From Streptomyces sp. NBRC 109706 (GTDB taxonomy: Bacteria > Actinomycetota > Actinomycetes > Streptomycetales > Streptomycetaceae): a DNA stretch of 64,000 nucleotides. Positions 42,927-51,494 of this stretch are shown here, piece by piece. The position numbers were made by a program, and so were the translations under genes. The first letter of the stretch is position 1. Every line of letters begins with the position of its first letter. The stretch lies in the NCBI RefSeq assembly GCF_000974485.1, contig NZ_BBOM01000008.1:434001-498000 (forward strand), written 5' to 3'. A model generated the notes under the pieces. That model saw nothing but the letters and a program-made list of their open reading frames with translations. It was not told the origin of the DNA and ran no database searches.

Positions 42927-43631
42927 GTGGCGCCATCCGCAGTTGTCGAACACCGCGCGCTGGACGGCGTGGCCTACCACCTCGGGGGCGACCTCGACCT
43001 CAGCCGGCCGGCCACCTCGGTCGTCGAAGTGGTCACCGAAGGGCGCCTGCACGAGTTCACCTCGGGCCCCCTCGGGCTCGCCGACGCGGTCGCCGGGTCC
43101 CTCGGCGTCACCGCCTTCGACTCCGAACTCTCCTTCCAGGGCGGCACCCTGCGGACCGTCACCACCAGCGAGTACGACCCGCAGGCCCAGCAGGTGGAGA
43201 GCCCGACCCTGGTGGTCTGGCAGGGACGCCGGCACAGCCTGGTCACCCGCCTCTACCGGGCCGCGCTGACCGATGTGTTGCTGCTGCTGCGCACCCTCGG
43301 CCTCGCCGAACACGACGACGGCGTCACCCTGACACCCGACCAGGACACCGGCAGCCGCTGGGCGCGGCCCGCCACCGTGGTCAAGGAGGTGCCGGGGCTC
43401 GGCCTGATCGAGATGAGCCGCCGCACCCGCGAGCACGGCGCCCAACTGCCGCCCTGGCAGGGCGCCTCGGTGCCCGCCGGCGAACTCTTCCGCGACACCC
43501 TCTCCGACGGCCGCCCGTTCTTCGTCCTCAACGGGGCCCGCGCCTGGGCCACCATCGTGCCGCTGGCCGACACCGTGGTCGACCGGGTTCCCGGTATCGT
43601 CGACGGGCTCGACCTGCGGGTCGAGGAGTGA
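42927..43631 (+). CDS. Cytosolic protein of unknown family, first gene of the Mau-like cluster
   Basis: A 234-aa protein starting at GTG, with GGGAGG at 42915-42920. No signal peptide or membrane segment. Mixed alpha/beta sequence with several Trp and no Cys. I do not recognise a family. The next start (43639) is only 7 bp past the stop, so it heads the operon with the MauE-like, MauD-like and 12-Cys genes. It could be a regulator or maturation factor for that export pathway, but this is only context. Confidence 0.75.
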   Translation: MAPSAVVEHRALDGVAYHLGGDLDLSRPATSVVEVVTEGRLHEFTSGPLGLADAVAGSLGVTAFDSELSFQGGTLRTVTTSEYDPQAQQVESPTLVVWQGRRHSLVTRLYRAALTDVLLLLRTLGLAEHDDGVTLTPDQDTGSRWARPATVVKEVPGLGLIEMSRRTREHGAQLPPWQGASVPAGELFRDTLSDGRPFFVLNGARAWATIVPLADTVVDRVPGIVDGLDLRVEE

Positions 43632-43638
43632 GGACCGG

Positions 43639-44292
43639 GTGAGCACCCTCCTCGGCGCCGTGGCCAGCGGGGTGCTTCTGCTGGTCCTGTTCGCCGGCTG
43701 CGCCGCCCATCTGAGCCGGCCGGCCGCGCTCCCCGACGCGCTGCGCGCCCACCGGGTGCTGCCGGCCCGCGCCGTGCCGCTCGCCGCCCGGGCCGCCACC
43801 CTGGCCGAGGGGCTGCTGGGCGTCGGGCTCGCCGCCGCCCTGATCGGCCGGCACCGACTCGGGCTCGCCACGGCGCTGGCCGCCTCCGGCGCCCTCTTCG
43901 TCTGCTACGCGCTCTACGCGCGACACACCCTCGCCACCGGACGCGGCGGCCCCTGCGGCTGCTCCCGCGCCGAGGTGCCGATGAGCAACTGGATCGTCGG
44001 CCGGGCCTGGACGTTCGCCGTGTTGGCGTTCGGCGGCGCCGCGCTGGTGGCGGGCCGGGCCAGCCCGCCCGACGGCGCGGCCGAGACCACCACCTCGGCC
44101 CTCGCGGCGCTCACCTTCGCCGCCCTGCTCTGGGTGCTGCCCTCCGCCATGGCGCGGCCGACGGCCCCCGCGGCACCCCCGAAACGCTCGGCACCCCCGA
44201 AACTCCGTGAACCCACGGAGCCCACGGAAATTACGGAACCCACGGAACCCAGGAAACCCAGGAAAGGGGGCCACCCCGCGTGGACTTCGTGA
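43639..44292 (+). CDS. MauE/DoxX-like redox-associated membrane protein
   Basis: A 217-aa integral membrane protein with about four to five hydrophobic helices, starting at GTG. The CGC pair in GGPCGCSRAEVP after helix 3 is the MauE-type motif expected to exchange disulfides with a partner thioredoxin-like protein. In methylamine utilisation clusters MauE and MauD together form the disulfides of the dehydrogenase small subunit. The cytoplasmic tail is a Pro/Glu/Thr repeat (TEPTEITEPTEPRKPRK) coded by a short DNA repeat. It overlaps the next gene by 13 bp. Confidence 0.8.
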   Translation: MSTLLGAVASGVLLLVLFAGCAAHLSRPAALPDALRAHRVLPARAVPLAARAATLAEGLLGVGLAAALIGRHRLGLATALAASGALFVCYALYARHTLATGRGGPCGCSRAEVPMSNWIVGRAWTFAVLAFGGAALVAGRASPPDGAAETTTSALAALTFAALLWVLPSAMARPTAPAAPPKRSAPPKLREPTEPTEITEPTEPRKPRKGGHPAWTS

Positions 44293-44801
44293 CCAGCGCC
44301 GTCCTCGTCTCCTGGATCGCCGTCGCCCTGCTCGCCCTCGTGGTGTCGGGCCTGGTGCGGCAGGTCCACCAACTGGCCAAGGGCGGAGTGGCGCGCTCCA
44401 CCGGCCAGCTCGGCGTCACCCCCGGCAGCCCCGCCCCGCACGCCGACGATCTGCTCGCCGAGGGCCAGGACACGCTGCTGCTCTTCCTCAGCGCCGAATG
44501 CCGCACCTGCGCCGAAGTGCTGGCCAGGGCCGACGAGTTCGCCGGCGGCCCGGCGGCCGAGGCGCTGCGGGTGCGCGCGGTCTACGCGGGCGCGGCGCCC
44601 GCCGGCGCCGGCACCGAGGTGCCCGTCACCGACCACCGGCCCGACCTCTTCACCGCCTATGACGCGATCGCCACCCCGTTCGCCGTCCTCGTCGGCGCCG
44701 GCGGACGGGTGGTCCGTTCCGAACCGCTCGGTTCCGCCGCCGCGTTGGACGATCTGCTCCCCGAACCGCAACCCCGCCCCAGCCAGCCGAGGAGCGCCTG
44801 A
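44280..44801 (+). CDS. MauD/TlpA-like membrane-anchored thioredoxin-fold protein
   Basis: A 173-aa protein. One N-terminal transmembrane helix (about 5-26) is followed by VTPGSPAPHADD, a MauD-like lead-in, and a thioredoxin fold with the active CxxC in SAECRTCAEV. The end of the fold keeps the cis-Pro region (ATPFAVLVGAGG). It probably carries reducing or oxidising power outside the membrane, from the MauE-like protein to the secreted Cys-rich protein encoded next. Its TGA overlaps the ATG of that gene (TGATG at 44799-44803). Confidence 0.82.
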   Translation: MDFVTSAVLVSWIAVALLALVVSGLVRQVHQLAKGGVARSTGQLGVTPGSPAPHADDLLAEGQDTLLLFLSAECRTCAEVLARADEFAGGPAAEALRVRAVYAGAAPAGAGTEVPVTDHRPDLFTAYDAIATPFAVLVGAGGRVVRSEPLGSAAALDDLLPEPQPRPSQPRSA

Positions 44802-45721
44802 TGACCAGCCTCGACCAGGTCCCCCAACTCCGCCGCGCCGACGGCGACGCCCGGCCGGCCCAGCGCCGGGAGAGCCGGGGACTGCCCCGGCTCACGCCCA
44901 GCCGCCGCACCGTCGTGCAGGGCGCCACCGTCGTCGGCTTCGCCGCGCTCGGCGTCTTCTCCGCCGCCCGCGAGGCCTACGCCGACGGCTACGACATCTG
45001 GACCGGGGACTGCCCCTCCTACGCCTCGGAACACGACTGCTCGCCCGGCTGCGGCCCCAGCATCGTGCATGTCGCCTCCTGCGAGACCAGCGGCGAGTAC
45101 GAGGGCTTCCACAAGAACGACGGCGTCACCTGGACGCTGCGCCCCAACCAGTGCTACTCCGGCACCTACGACGGCTGGCTGTGGCGGTTCAGCGGCGCGT
45201 GCGGCGCCTGCGGCTGCGGCATCGAACGCCGCTGCCACGACGGCTACTTCAACTCCGGCTCCGGCTGGGTGCGGTCCATCTGCCGCTGGACCACCGACTG
45301 CGGCTGCGAGGGCACCGTCACCTGGCCCACCGTCCGCAACGGCTCCCGCGGCCCCGACGTGTACACCGTCCAACACCTGGTCACCGAGCACGGGTTCGCC
45401 ACCGACCCGGACGGCATCTTCGGCCCGAACACCGAGGCCGCCGTCCGCGACTACCAGGAGTCGGCCGCCCTCGAACCCACCGGGATCGTCGACTCGGCCA
45501 CCTGGCCCTGGCTGGTCGTCACCGTCCGGCAGGGCGACACGGGCGAGGCGGTGCGCGCGGCCCAGCGGCAACTCGTCAAGCACGGCCACCCCATCGAGGT
45601 GGACGGCTCCTTCGGGCCGCTGACCACCGAGGCGACCCGCGCGTTCCAACGCGCCAGCGGCCTCACCGCCGACGCCATCATCGGCCAACAGACCTGGCGT
45701 GCCCTCACCGGCGGAGCGTAG
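44801..45721 (+). CDS. Tat-exported 12-cysteine protein with two peptidoglycan-binding repeats
   Basis: A 306-aa protein. A Tat signal (SRRTVVQG with Arg35-Arg36, then a hydrophobic stretch ending at AYA-D) exports it folded. Residues 62-175 form a Cys-rich domain with 12 cysteines (71, 80, 84, 94, 118, 134, 137, 139, 145, 161, 167, 169), enough for six disulfides, and many Trp. Two PG_binding_1-type repeats follow (about 178-240 and 242-305; DGIFGPNTEAAVRDYQ and DGSFGPLTTEATRAFQ). The count of 12 Cys and the MauE/MauD partners recall the small subunit of methylamine dehydrogenase, but the Cys spacing does not match MauA as I know it. The domain is unrecognised. Confidence 0.82.
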   Translation: MTSLDQVPQLRRADGDARPAQRRESRGLPRLTPSRRTVVQGATVVGFAALGVFSAAREAYADGYDIWTGDCPSYASEHDCSPGCGPSIVHVASCETSGEYEGFHKNDGVTWTLRPNQCYSGTYDGWLWRFSGACGACGCGIERRCHDGYFNSGSGWVRSICRWTTDCGCEGTVTWPTVRNGSRGPDVYTVQHLVTEHGFATDPDGIFGPNTEAAVRDYQESAALEPTGIVDSATWPWLVVTVRQGDTGEAVRAAQRQLVKHGHPIEVDGSFGPLTTEATRAFQRASGLTADAIIGQQTWRALTGGA

Positions 45722-45898
45722 GTGGGCGACGTTCAAGCGGGCGCGACCCGACCCGGTTGGCGCGGACGGCTGACGGATCCGGCCGTGCCGGTGTTCGCGC
45801 TGGTCTGCGCCGCCGTGGCCGCGTCCTTCTACGCCCCGCTGCTGACCTGGGCGGTGATCGGCGGACTCGCCGGCTACTCGCTCTCCGGCTCCGTTTGA
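45722..45898 (+). CDS. Small membrane protein, 58 aa
   Basis: A short frame starting at GTG immediately after the previous stop. The product has a charged N-terminus and two hydrophobic segments (PVFALVCAAVAASFYAPLL and WAVIGGLAGYSLSG), so it is probably a two-helix membrane protein. Its position, strand and tight spacing place it in the Mau-like operon. Family unknown. Confidence 0.65.
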   Translation: MGDVQAGATRPGWRGRLTDPAVPVFALVCAAVAASFYAPLLTWAVIGGLAGYSLSGSV

Positions 45899-45979
45899 AC
45901 GCGTAACAGCGCGCATGCGCTTGCCTCGCCAGGTTGGCGGGCGGTACATCGACAGACCACCGTACTGGGGGTCTTCACG

Positions 45980-46474
45980 GTGGGGCTGTTCCTCGGCGGA
46001 CTGCTCTCCGCCGGAGTGCTCTGGCTTGTCTCCGGGCTGTTCTCGCCTGTTCCCGAGACCGGGCGGACCTGGACGGCCGTCGGCGTCGCGCTGCTCGGCG
46101 TGGCCAGGGACGCGGGCTGGATCAGCGTGCGGCTGCCGCAGAACGCGCGGCAGGTGCCCCAGGACGTGCTGCAACGCGATCTGGTGCGCGGCGCCCTCCA
46201 GTTCGGCTTCGAGCTGGGCACCGGGGTGCGGACCTATGTCTCCGCGAGCCTGCCCTATGTCGTCGCGGTCGCCGTGCTCTGCGCCAACGATCCGACGGTC
46301 GCGCTCCTGGTCGGCCTCGGCTTCGCGCTGGGCCGCGCCATCACCCCGGCGCTCCGCCTGGCCGCCGGCACCGGCGACGAGTGGGACCTGCGGCTGCTCG
46401 ACCGACTGCCGCTGCTGGCCGTCGGCGGCGGCAGCGTCCTGGCCCTCGCCCTGACGGCGCTGGCCCTCGGCTGA
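45980..46474 (+). CDS. Multi-pass membrane protein
   Basis: A 164-aa protein starting at GTG with four to five hydrophobic helices (GLFLGGLLSAGVLWLVSGLF at the start, VALLVGLGFALG and LLAVGGGSVLALALTALALG later). A cytosolic segment contains LPQNARQVPQDVL. It follows the 58-aa gene by 81 bp on the same strand and probably belongs to the cluster. No family recognised. Confidence 0.7.
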   Translation: MGLFLGGLLSAGVLWLVSGLFSPVPETGRTWTAVGVALLGVARDAGWISVRLPQNARQVPQDVLQRDLVRGALQFGFELGTGVRTYVSASLPYVVAVAVLCANDPTVALLVGLGFALGRAITPALRLAAGTGDEWDLRLLDRLPLLAVGGGSVLALALTALALG

Positions 46475-46541
46475 CCCGGCGGGCCCTTCGATCGCCAGGA
46501 CAGGGCCTAGGCTGATCCACGGGCCGGCTCGGGGAGGCGCG

Positions 46542-47474
46542 ATGAACCAGGTGCAGGTCCAGGAGATCGAGTGCCTGCTCGCGCTCGCCGACGAACTGCA
46601 CTTCGGCCGGACGGCCACCCGGCTGGGCTGCTCCCAGAGCCGGGTCAGCCAGCTGGTGGCCGCCCTGGAACGACGCGTCGGGGTACGCCTGGTCGACCGC
46701 ACCAGCCGCCGGGTGGCGCTCACCCCGTTCGGCGCCCAGTTCGTCGACGAGGTGCGCCCGGCGTACGAGACCATGACGGCCGTCTTCACCCGGGCCAGGG
46801 AACGCGCCAGCCGGGGCGCCCTGCGCCAGCTGCGCATCGGGTTCCACGGCAGCGTCTACGAGGAGGTCACCGAGGCGTTCCGGCAGCTTCGGGCCCGCCA
46901 CGGGGTGGCCATGGCGCTCAGCGAGATCCCCCTCGGCTCGCCCTTCTCCGCCGTGCTCGACGGCCGAATCGACGCGGCGGTCGTCGAACTGCCCGTGCGG
47001 GAGGCCGAGTTGACCGTCGGCTTCTGCTTCCCGCCGCAGGACAGGCTGCTGGCCGTCGCCTCCGCCCATCCGCTGGCCGCCGTCGGCCGGGCCGGGGTCG
47101 AGGAGCTGTCCGGCCTGGACGTGCTGCATCCGGTCGGCGACGCCCCCGACTACTGGCGGGTCGCCCGGGTGCCCCGCACCACCCCGGCGGGCGCCGCGAT
47201 CCGCTCCTCCACCGGGATCAGCACCGTCCAGGAGGGCCTGGCGCTGGTCGCCGCCGGGGAGCACGCCATGCTGGTCTGCCGGCCACTGGCCGAACGCGCC
47301 ACTCGGGGCGATGTGCGCTATCTCCCGGTCGACGGGCTCGACGAGCCGTCCCAACTGGGCCTGATCTGGCGCACCGACCGCGCCAACACCCCCCTGGCCG
47401 CGCTCGCCCGGCTCCTTGACAACGCGTTCCGCCGCGCCGCCGGCGGCGGGCCCCCCGTCCCGCTGGCGGGCTGA
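46542..47474 (+). CDS. LysR-family transcriptional regulator
   Basis: A 310-aa LysR protein. The N-terminal winged helix is clear (ECLLALADELHFGRTATRLGCSQSRVSQLVAALERRVGVRLVDRTSRRVALT). The C-terminal effector domain starts at LRQLRIGFHGSVYEEVTEAF. LysR regulators usually act on divergent or adjacent genes; here it is followed by the convergent SufS-like aminotransferase. Effector unknown. Confidence 0.9.
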   Translation: MNQVQVQEIECLLALADELHFGRTATRLGCSQSRVSQLVAALERRVGVRLVDRTSRRVALTPFGAQFVDEVRPAYETMTAVFTRARERASRGALRQLRIGFHGSVYEEVTEAFRQLRARHGVAMALSEIPLGSPFSAVLDGRIDAAVVELPVREAELTVGFCFPPQDRLLAVASAHPLAAVGRAGVEELSGLDVLHPVGDAPDYWRVARVPRTTPAGAAIRSSTGISTVQEGLALVAAGEHAMLVCRPLAERATRGDVRYLPVDGLDEPSQLGLIWRTDRANTPLAALARLLDNAFRRAAGGGPPVPLAG

Positions 47475-47497
47475 CGGGCCCTCTCCGGCGGAAGACC

Positions 47498-48820
47498 TCA
47501 GCCCCGGGGGCGGCCCGTCAGATCGGCCAGCGCGTCGAGCAGCCGCTGGACATGCTCGTCCGGGGTGCCGGCGCCGAAGCTCGCCCGCACCGCCTGGAGC
47601 GCGCCCCCGCAGTCGTCGGCCGGCCCTTCGGAGCGCAGCAGCCGCCGCACCAACGGCTGGGCACAGAACATTCCCGAGCGGACCCCGATCCCGTAGCGGT
47701 CGGAGAGCGCCCGCGCCAACTCGGCGCTGTCCCAGCCGTCCACCGTGAACGACACCACCGCGACCCGCTCCGACCTGCCGCCGAACAGCGACAGTTCGGT
47801 CACCGCCGGCAGCCGCCCCAGGCCCGCGCGCAGCGTCCCCAGGAGCTCCCGCTCGCGCGCCACCAGACCGTCGTAGCCGGGCCCTTCCGTCAGCGCCCGG
47901 CAGGCGGCGGCGATGGCGAAGGCGCCGATCACATTGGGCGAGCCGGCCTCGTGCCGCGCCTCGCCGTCCGCCCACTCCACGCGCAGGCCCTCGTGGGGGT
48001 CGCGCGAGACCACCCGGGTGGCGCCGCCGCCCGCCAGATAGGGCGGCGCGGCGGCCAGCCAGTCCGCCCGGCCGGCGAGCACCCCGGCGCCGAACGGCGC
48101 GTACAGCTTGTGCCCGGAGAACGCCACCCAGTCCACGTCGAGGTCGGCGACGCTGACCGGCCGATGCGGCACCAGCTGGGCCGCGTCCAGCACGATGCGG
48201 GCGCCGAGCCGGTGCGCCACGGCGGTCAGCTCCGCCACCGGCCACAACTCGCCGGTGACATTGGAGGCGCCGGTGACACAGAGCAGCTTGGGCCCCTCGG
48301 GCGCCCCGGCCAGCGCCGACTCCACCGCCCGCACCGCCGACTCGGGTGTCTCCGGCGTCGGCAGACAGGTCACGGCATGGCCGTGCCGGGCCCAGGGCAA
48401 CAGCGCCGCGTGGTGCTCGGTCTCGAAGACGAAGACCCGGGTGCCGGCGGGCAGTGCGGCGGCGAGCAGGTTCAACGAGTCGGTCGTGGACCGGGTGAAC
48501 CACAGCTGGTCGTCCGTGCGGCAGCCCAGGAAACCGGCGACCGTGGCCCGGCTGCGCTCGAACAACTCGGTGGAGAGCCGCGAGAGATGGCCGGCGCCCC
48601 GATGCACGCTGCCGTAGAGCGGGGCGTAGCCGGCGACCTCGTCCCAGACCCGACGCAGCACCGGGGCGCTGGCCGCGTAGTCCAGGGCGGCATAGCCGAT
48701 CTCACCACCGCCGGCGACCGGCGCCGTCACGGCGGCGCTGAGCACGGCATGCGGATCGGCGTCGGCCGACAGGGGAGCGGAGTTGACGGCAGAAGACAGG
48801 GGGGCAGTACAGGTGGGCAT
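47498..48820 (-). CDS. Class V aminotransferase (SufS/cysteine-desulfurase-like)
   Basis: A 440-aa PLP enzyme of the class V group. Marks are HRGAGHLS near the start, TRSTTDSLN, ETEHHAALLPW, the cofactor Asp/Gln in VLDAAQLVPHRPV and the Schiff-base Lys in FSGHKLYAPFG. The last third has GVRSGMFCAQPLVRRLL, in which the Cys could be a desulfurase Cys. GGAG about 8 nt before the ATG at 48818-48820 fixes the start; the frame runs on to 48976. No suf genes are adjacent, so it may be a desulfurase, a selenocysteine lyase or an epimerase. Confidence 0.85.
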   Translation of the reverse strand: MPTCTAPLSSAVNSAPLSADADPHAVLSAAVTAPVAGGGEIGYAALDYAASAPVLRRVWDEVAGYAPLYGSVHRGAGHLSRLSTELFERSRATVAGFLGCRTDDQLWFTRSTTDSLNLLAAALPAGTRVFVFETEHHAALLPWARHGHAVTCLPTPETPESAVRAVESALAGAPEGPKLLCVTGASNVTGELWPVAELTAVAHRLGARIVLDAAQLVPHRPVSVADLDVDWVAFSGHKLYAPFGAGVLAGRADWLAAAPPYLAGGGATRVVSRDPHEGLRVEWADGEARHEAGSPNVIGAFAIAAACRALTEGPGYDGLVARERELLGTLRAGLGRLPAVTELSLFGGRSERVAVVSFTVDGWDSAELARALSDRYGIGVRSGMFCAQPLVRRLLRSEGPADDCGGALQAVRASFGAGTPDEHVQRLLDALADLTGRPRG

Positions 48821-49210
48821 GGCGAGATCTCCGGACAGGACCCGACGGAGTGAACGGTCACGACACGGCCGCGACCGAAAATGGCAGGCGAGAGGGGGAG
48901 CCGATGCGGCTCTAGAACATTCGCTGACGCACGAGAACTCCAAATGGCCGCACTTGCCGTGGACCCTGCTGTCCACGGCCCGGTCATCACCCGGGGCACC
49001 CCGCCGCGACGGAGGGTTGCCGGACAGCGGGCCGGGGCCCAGATCGCTGTCACTCGTGACCTTGCCGGGATTCTGTCATACCGGCTCGCCGGACGGTAGC
49101 CGGGGCCCGTGGGCGAGGCCGTGACCGTGCCCACGCGTGTCCCACCTGCCCGGCGCCGCCGGGGCGGGCCATGCTCCAGGGGTGACCCCCGTACGAAGGG
49201 AAGAACCTGC
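48821..49210. other. Divergent intergenic region
   Basis: About 390 bp between the class V aminotransferase and the SDR gene. No gene seen. It holds an 8-bp hairpin CCGTGGAC-N6-GTCCACGG (48957-48978) and a short dyad GTCAC-TC-GTGAC (49049-49060), either of which may be regulatory. Confidence 0.5.
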
Positions 49211-49957
49211 ATGAACAGCGGCACCGACAACGGCCCCCGCGTCGCGCTTGTCACCGGCGGATCCGGTGGCATCGGCCGCGCCTGCGCCCGGCGGCTGGCA
49301 CGGGACGGCATGGCCGTCGGCGTGCACTACGCCGGCAACAAGGGCCGGGCGGACAGCGTGGTCGAGGAGATCACCTCGGCCGGCGGCCGGGCCCTCGCCG
49401 TCGGCGGCGACATCGCGGACGAGGCGGCCATGCGGGCCGCGTTCGACGACGTCGAGGCGGCCTTCGGGGGCCTCGACGTCCTGGTGAACACCGCCGGCAT
49501 CATGCTGCTGGCGCCCGTGGTCGACCTCGATCTCGACGATCTCGACCGGATGCACCGCACCAATATCCGGGGCGCGTTCGTCGTCTCCCAGCAGGCCGCC
49601 CGCCGGCTCAGGCGCGGCGGCGCGATCATCAACTTCTCCTCCAGCGTGCACCGCACCCAGTTCCCAAACTACGCCGGCTATGTGGCGAGCAAGGCCGCCG
49701 TCGAGGGCATGACCCTGATCCTGGCGCGGGAACTGCGCGGCCGGGACATCACCGTCAACGTGGTGGCCCCCGGGCCCACCGCGACGCCGCTCTTTCTCGA
49801 CGGCAAGGACCAGAAGACCATCGACGGACTGGCGAACGCCGTCCCACTGGAACGCCTCGGCGAGCCGGAGGACATCGCCGAGTCGGTGGCCTTTCTCGCC
49901 GGACCGGCCCGCTGGGTCAACGGGCAGACCCTCTACACCAACGGCGGCCTCGCCTGA
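49211..49957 (+). CDS. Short-chain dehydrogenase/reductase
   Basis: A 248-aa classical SDR. NAD(P) motif TGGSGGIGRACARRL, NTAGIM, the catalytic Ser in INFSSSVH, and Tyr and Lys in YAGYVASKAAVEGM. The C-terminal NVVAPGPTATPLFLDG and NGQTLYTNGGLA are standard. It resembles 3-oxoacyl-ACP reductase-like SDRs that reduce carbonyl compounds with NADPH. Substrate unknown; a stand-alone gene. Confidence 0.92.
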   Translation: MNSGTDNGPRVALVTGGSGGIGRACARRLARDGMAVGVHYAGNKGRADSVVEEITSAGGRALAVGGDIADEAAMRAAFDDVEAAFGGLDVLVNTAGIMLLAPVVDLDLDDLDRMHRTNIRGAFVVSQQAARRLRRGGAIINFSSSVHRTQFPNYAGYVASKAAVEGMTLILARELRGRDITVNVVAPGPTATPLFLDGKDQKTIDGLANAVPLERLGEPEDIAESVAFLAGPARWVNGQTLYTNGGLA

Positions 49958-50108
49958 GCCGCCGCCTGAGCCACCGCCCGCCGGAACGTCCCGTCGGCCG
50001 GGCCGAGTTGGTCACTGGCGCGGCGGGCGTCCCGGCGGGTACGCTCCCCGGGATGACGACTTATTCCCGTACCGGATTGGGGGTCTCGTCCGCGCAAGGT
50101 GAGCGCTG

Positions 50109-51437
50109 ATGCTCAACCGACCCGCGAGCGAGAATCCCCGCCTTTCCCTGTGGCAGCGCGTGCGTGCCTACGCCGTGCCGCCCGCCATGATCGAGACCGC
50201 GACCGCCCGCCGCCAGGCCGGGGACTGGGCCGGCGCCTGTGCCGCCGCGCGTTTCGACGTCGACCTCAACCTCCGCTCCCTGGGCCGCGCCCATGGCCGG
50301 GAGTTCGCCGCCCTGGTCCGCGCCGATCTGCGGCGGCTCGCCCCCGACCTGCTGCGCTGGCATATGCCACGGATCGCCCCCGACGGGCTGCTCCGCCCCG
50401 GCCTGACCATCGCGCTCGCCCGTTACCCCGTCACCGGACGGGACGGCCGCCCGCTGTGCCTGGCCGTCAGGACCCCACCGGTCCTGGCCGCCGCCGGGCA
50501 GCGGATCAGCCTGACCGTGCTGGACGGGTCCCACCCCGGGGCCCGTCCCCGGCGCAGGTTCCGGCTGGATCTGCACCGCCATCTCTGGGACGCGCACCGG
50601 GCCGACGAGCTGCGGATTCGTTCCTGGCCCGACCGTCCGGCGGCGGACCGCTGGGCGGCCGAGGCCGCGCTGCTGCTCCGCGCCGAGGGAAGGACCAGCG
50701 GCGCCGTCACGGTGCGGCTGACCGGGCGGCGTCGGCTGCTGCTGACGCTGACCGGGCCTGACGACGGCGGCGGCGGGAGCCCGGCCGTCAGGATCGAGCC
50801 GATGCCGGCCACCGGCGACCGCGCGACGCTGCCGGTCCTGCCCGAGGCGGCGACCAGGCCGCTCCCGGATCTGGAGCTGCTGGCGGCCGGACTGATCGAG
50901 GCCGATCGACTGCATCCGCTGGTCGCCTCGGCCCTGGGCGGGCCCCGAACGGGCCCGTCGGCGCCGCCCGCCACGCCACCGGCCGAGCCCGGAACGCTCC
51001 GGGTGGACTGCCGAGGCGCCCGGCACCGGATCGCGCTGGTGGACGGCGAGTTGGCCGCCCTGGACCACGATCCCGCCGAGCTGGCGCGGGAGGAGCTGCT
51101 GGCCGCGCTGACCGGCACGCCCCTGCCCTGCCTGCGGGCCATCGACGCCGCGTACCGCAGCAGCCCCGAGACGCTGGCCGATGTCGGCGAACGCCTCGAC
51201 CACGGCGACACCGCCGGTGCCTGGGCCGTCGTCGAGGGCCTGCTCGGCCCGGCAGCGACGCTGCCCGATGGACCGCTGCGGGACGCCCTGGTCCATGACC
51301 AGCGGCGCCGGATCGTCCGTGGCCTGTTCCGGGCCGGCCTCGCCGAGCCCGACCGGGCCCGTGTTCTCGCCCCGCCGCCGAGGCGACGCCGTTCGCCCGA
51401 GCACCGTTCCCACCCCCGGCACGCCCTCGCGCGCTGA
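50109..51437 (+). CDS. Hypothetical protein of a MoxR/VWA cluster
   Basis: A 442-aa soluble Arg/Ala/Leu-rich protein, mostly helical at the N-terminus (GDWAGACAAARFDVDLNLRSL) with beta-rich middle segments. No known domain is recognised and no signal peptide. It lies 57 bp ahead of the MoxR gene, and the three genes look like one operon. It may be an adaptor or substrate of the ATPase/VWA pair. Confidence 0.75.
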   Translation: MLNRPASENPRLSLWQRVRAYAVPPAMIETATARRQAGDWAGACAAARFDVDLNLRSLGRAHGREFAALVRADLRRLAPDLLRWHMPRIAPDGLLRPGLTIALARYPVTGRDGRPLCLAVRTPPVLAAAGQRISLTVLDGSHPGARPRRRFRLDLHRHLWDAHRADELRIRSWPDRPAADRWAAEAALLLRAEGRTSGAVTVRLTGRRRLLLTLTGPDDGGGGSPAVRIEPMPATGDRATLPVLPEAATRPLPDLELLAAGLIEADRLHPLVASALGGPRTGPSAPPATPPAEPGTLRVDCRGARHRIALVDGELAALDHDPAELAREELLAALTGTPLPCLRAIDAAYRSSPETLADVGERLDHGDTAGAWAVVEGLLGPAATLPDGPLRDALVHDQRRRIVRGLFRAGLAEPDRARVLAPPPRRRRSPEHRSHPRHALAR

Positions 51438-51494
51438 GCCTTCCTTCGTACGTCTGCCGCGCGAGCGGCCCGCACCCACCCCAGGTGATCACCC

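Noticed and set aside
44801..45340. 12-Cys domain as a true methylamine dehydrogenase small subunit
   Set aside because: The number of Cys agrees, but the spacing and flanking residues do not match MauA as I remember it. No large-subunit gene is present.
48821..48976. Cys-containing leader peptide before the class V aminotransferase
   Set aside because: The upstream frame has several Cys but lacks the RLHVDL-type pattern and a convincing start.
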